DNA of 64,000 bases from Monomorium pharaonis. Lineage: Eukaryota > Arthropoda > Insecta > Hymenoptera > Formicidae. Location: assembly GCF_013373865.1 (NCBI RefSeq), contig NC_050472.1, positions 6,319,276 to 6,383,275 of the forward strand. Direction: 5' to 3'. This document shows, piece after piece, positions 60,630 to 64,000 of the stretch; positions within the stretch are counted from its first letter, which is position 1; each line of letters begins with the position of its first letter. The notes beneath the pieces are model-generated. The model did not search any database, was not told the origin of the DNA, and was given only the letters and a program-made list of their open reading frames with translations. A program made the position numbers and the translations under genes.

Positions 60630-62805
60630 CGAATTCGCGGCTTCGTCGGGATTAAACGAAGCGACACCGCCGAGGTTGGAATTGACGACTCGCGTGGGCG
60701 TTATGCGCCGACTAATCCGCTAATTGGAGGACGCGAGCAGCAAATTGAGCGAACGGCACGATGACGACTATAAATACCCGGCGTTGCGCGGGATGTGCAC
60801 ACCACCTTCGACGGGTTTCTGCCGGTCCTCCTCTTCCTCGCGTTTACGTACCGCGTGTTCCGTCGACGGGATTTATGGGGCCGATTATACCGGCGGCTAA
60901 TGAATACACGAGCGACGGTCCGTTTAGAACTTTTTGATTGAACCATGAATCCGTGAGCATGCCGGTAGATTTACGAGCTCGTGGCGCGGGAGCCACTCTC
61001 TATCCCCTATAAATTATTTGTTTAGCACGAGTCAATTCGGTAGCGGTTAATAGACGATTAATCCCCTTTCCTCCCCCGCGTCATTTTCCGCGTGGGAAAT
61101 TCTTCGAGGGAAAATACGGAGAATTCAAAACGTTCCGCACGTAGTGTCGTTACAAATTGCCGCGATGCGAATTGTTATACGAGTGAATAACCCTTTACCG
61201 CTGCTCGTCGCGTGTGACGAGGGTAACGATGATGAATCATTCGCTTCGTACGCCGCGTAAATGCGTAACGCGCGACGTCTCTATTGCAAATTGTCACTGA
61301 CAATTTTTCGCATTGTTGTAAAACCGTTTCCCTCCCCCCCCTTTTTTTGCGCGCGCCCAAAAATTTCACGAAAATTGTCACGGTTTTTTTTGCCTCTCTT
61401 TTACGAAGGCGCGAATTGTTCTTCTCGCCCAGAACGCATCTCTCCGCGCTCACGAAGACACGCGGAGATTAACGGGGACGATACGTTTGAACCGTGTACC
61501 ACCGTGTATAACGGGCTTCGAGGGGTTCTCGAGCGCTCGAGGGTGCATGGCGGAGATCCCGTTACCCTCTCACCCCCTCGGAGATACCGGGTGGCGTACA
61601 CGGGCGTGTACGTGCTCCTATAAAAAGTTCTTAACGACCTTTCTAAATGCATTCGGTGCCACCGTCATCGTACAAGGGCGTCCATTAGACCCGTTTCGGG
61701 ACGCGACAAAGGCGCCTCGACTCTCCGGCAGAGTGTTCTTTAATAGGCAATAAGTAATTTTTTATCGAGCGTCGTTGTCCACGCCAGAGTCAATCTCTAC
61801 TTCCTGCGTCACCCGTTTTTCGCCGCGATCAATCGATTTTCGTCGTTTTTACCGGCGAACCGCTGCGAGATGTAATATATACATTTGGTTTCTCGTTCTT
61901 TCTTTTTTGCGAGAAATTAATTATTCCTCAAAATAATTTCTGAATTATGTAATTAATTCCTTCGAGGGTCTTTGCAAAATTTTTAATTTTGTCCTTGAAT
62001 TATAACACAAGAGGGCTGGTGGCTTGAGGATTAAAAACTAGGGAGTTAATTACCTTCCTTTGACAGCACAAATGAGGACGCACGTTGGAACAGACGAGGC
62101 ATTAGGCATTAAGTACTAGAAATAGCATGGTGAAATAGTTAAATATAGGCACGAAACCGTATATTTAACTCCGTATAAGAACCTTAATCATCTACCTTTG
62201 CGGTCCATACAAAATTAGCGTCCGATTCAACGACGCGGGTAAATTCGAGTGTTCCTTCGCGTCACGTTGGTCAGATGAAAGATCGGGACTCTCCACACGC
62301 ATTGAAAAAAAAAAAAAAAAGGTAATGACTTGTTTCGAGCAGATCGACGATTGCGACACGGCGGTGGAGATGGCGAAGCGAGAAGGAAAGAAAAGGAAGG
62401 CCTCGAGAGACGTGCTGCTCATTCTCAAACTCTCGCCATTCAGGCCGCAAGAAGAAATGTCGCAATCGATTACGCCCGTTTCATTCATGAAAATGTGGCA
62501 CACACCTTTCGCGTTTCGAATATCCAATGCAGGGACATAAATGGAATTCTTGGGAGAAATGATACAAGTGTTTGGCTGGAAAAGAATCGTTCGCTCGTAT
62601 CTTCGTGTAATTATATCGAAGTTCTATACTTTATATAATTTTTTTTTTTTACGAAATAGTTATTTGTATACCTATGTTTGATAAATTGCAAATACACATG
62701 TTCAATATTTGATTGAAAGCCTTTTATAGAGCAATTTACAAAATAAAAGTCGGAAAAAATGATGTTAACAATTTTCTCGCGGACTGTGAAAGTTTTATAT
62801 CTAAA
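60630..62805. other. GC-rich intron-like DNA
   Basis: CpG-rich patches (about 60660-61720) contain long but mutually overlapping frames on both strands, which I read as chance. A frame at 62325-62540 follows an AG that might be an acceptor (about 62342), but no donor supports an exon. Confidence 0.4.
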
Positions 62806-62998
62806 CACTGAGAAAAAAAAATTGTTTGACAAAATTTTCCCACTGAATTAAAATTTTGTTAGTTCAAGAATTTATACATTTAACTTAAATACATAAATTT
62901 CAATTCAAGTATTTATATAGTTAATTGAAATATATAAGTACACGAATGAACAAAATTTAATTTAAAATTTAGTCAAATTAACATTTTTTTTTTCGGTG
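62806..62998. mobile_element. MITE copy A3 (~193 bp)
   Basis: Starts CACTGAGAAAAAAAAATTG and ends with TTTTTCGGTG. The interior closely matches A1, including TAGTTCAAGAATTTATACAT and ATAGTTAATTGAAATATATA. Flanking TA is not kept. Confidence 0.8.
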
Positions 62999-63203
62999 AA
63001 GAAAATAGCGATTTTTTAAAATTGGAATAATTATAAACATATGTCAGGAAATATAGTACACATTTGGACGTGAGATATGAAGACATTCGGTTATCGGAAC
63101 AAACAACTCGTGCAAAATTTTGCGGGCAATTTCGCTCGCGATTCACGGGCGTTCTGTTGACGAGACAAAAGCCGTCCGTTCTCATTGACCTTTCGATTCG
63201 GGC

Positions 63204-63245
63204 CGCGGCTGGCACGATGCAGTTCCGCGATTCGTGCCAGCCGCG
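63204..63245. other. GC-rich 14-bp perfect hairpin
   Basis: CGCGGCTGGCACGA (63204-63217) is inverted as TCGTGCCAGCCGCG (63232-63245) around a 14-base loop. A frame through the hairpin runs into a consensus donor (GAC/gtaagt, gt at about 63270), so a spliced exon here is conceivable but not supported by an acceptor. Confidence 0.6.
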
Positions 63246-63249
63246 AGGA

Positions 63250-64000
63250 AAAGGTGAAAAGATCACAGACGTAAGTTCATCCGCGTCTAAAGGCGGCGGG
63301 GACACACAATCGTCGCTGTCGCGCGACACGGGAATGCAAATTTTCTGTGTCGGACGACTTCGGCCGACCACACGCCGCGTTTCGCATGCGAGCGTATATA
63401 GAACGTGCGCGATAAGTATTTAAATTTTCCCCCGCGTATTTGAATATCTTGATAACGAGAAGGGCAATTCGTACGGAATTGGAGAACGTGATTATGCGCG
63501 ATTTATGCGGGATGTATTAATATTCAACATGTATTTAAAGAGTTTTGTCTTGAAAATGATCTCCCGATTTCATTAATGACTTTGCGTGCGAAAGTTTATT
63601 AAACTTGAGTAAACCGTAACAACTTTCGTACATGCATTTTACAGCGTTCCGCTTGTTATTCCGTCATATTATTTGATATTAAAGTAGTAGAGTATAATAA
63701 ATGCTCTTGTTGAGATTTTATAAAATGGACGGCGGTAATTAATTAGTTAACTCGATCTACGATGAATCACCGCTGAATAATGAATAATTCCCTGGCTGAT
63801 TCGTGCGGAAATTTGTCGCGCGTTCCTACGTATTTTTCCGGGAACCTTCCAGGTCAACGGGCATCTCTTCCGTTTTCCTGCGTAAGTTCATAAACATGTT
63901 TTCTTTCGTTCTCCCGGAGTAATTGCATGTCTCGCAAAAGTATCCAGCGGACGCGCGCGGACGTTAGTTTCTTTCTGGCGCGAGCAAACCGGCGGATATT
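63250..64000. other. Non-coding to window end
   Basis: Mixed composition with no exon seen. Presumed to lie within the large gene that begins at 46.9 kb, or between genes. Confidence 0.45.

Overview
This is eukaryotic genomic DNA, most likely from a holometabolous insect and plausibly an ant or other hymenopteran. The signs are AT-rich non-coding DNA with sharp GC/CpG-rich blocks that are not CpG-depleted, GT-AG introns, arthropod-type TATA promoters, many dinucleotide repeats, and short TIR-only MITEs. The species call is an inference. There is no operon structure, no recognisable rRNA or tRNA gene, and no CRISPR array.

Layout. From 2.7 to 40.5 kb lies a plus-strand run of four spliced genes for secreted, low-complexity proteins without cysteine in the mature chain: a 121-aa Ala/Gln/Pro protein (2804-5414), a 498-aa His/Gly/Tyr/Asn-rich protein (7700-12433), an 83-aa Gly/Tyr protein (15229-16413) and a ~1000-aa proline-rich protein (main exons 37346-40506). 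The first three share one plan: a TATA box, a short leader, a first exon of 5-6 codons, a phase-0 intron inside the signal peptide, then the hydrophobic core in exon 2. The proline-rich gene fits the same plan, but its first exon is unresolved. Three candidates (25155, 36446, 36996) all join in frame, so the 25-36 kb gene-poor stretch may be its first intron. This layout is typical of insect cuticle or extracellular structural genes.

From 41.4 to 44.5 kb is a fifth gene, for a probable type II membrane protein with three N-glycosylation sequons and two polybasic sites. A 500-base assembly gap (44489-44988) cuts it off. From 46.8 kb to the end the DNA is patchily GC-rich: a CpG-rich promoter and leader exon (46.86-48.2 kb), then a leader exon carrying a start codon (52631) with a strong donor at 52672, then about 11 kb with no convincing coding exon. 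This looks like the 5' end of a large gene continuing beyond the window.

Repeats include five ~190-200 bp MITEs with related CACNGAG-like termini (9.0, 10.6, 54.9, 60.0, 62.8 kb), an 879-bp TIR element with CACTGCAAA ends (56.1 kb), and a 1.17-kb composite at 5.5-6.7 kb holding a 60-bp minisatellite and a 377-bp near-perfect palindrome. I found no defence-like or otherwise clearly new system. The strongest leads are the proline-rich gene with its spaced GYxY motifs and competing first exons, the palindromic composite, and a pre-miRNA-like hairpin at 22.05 kb.
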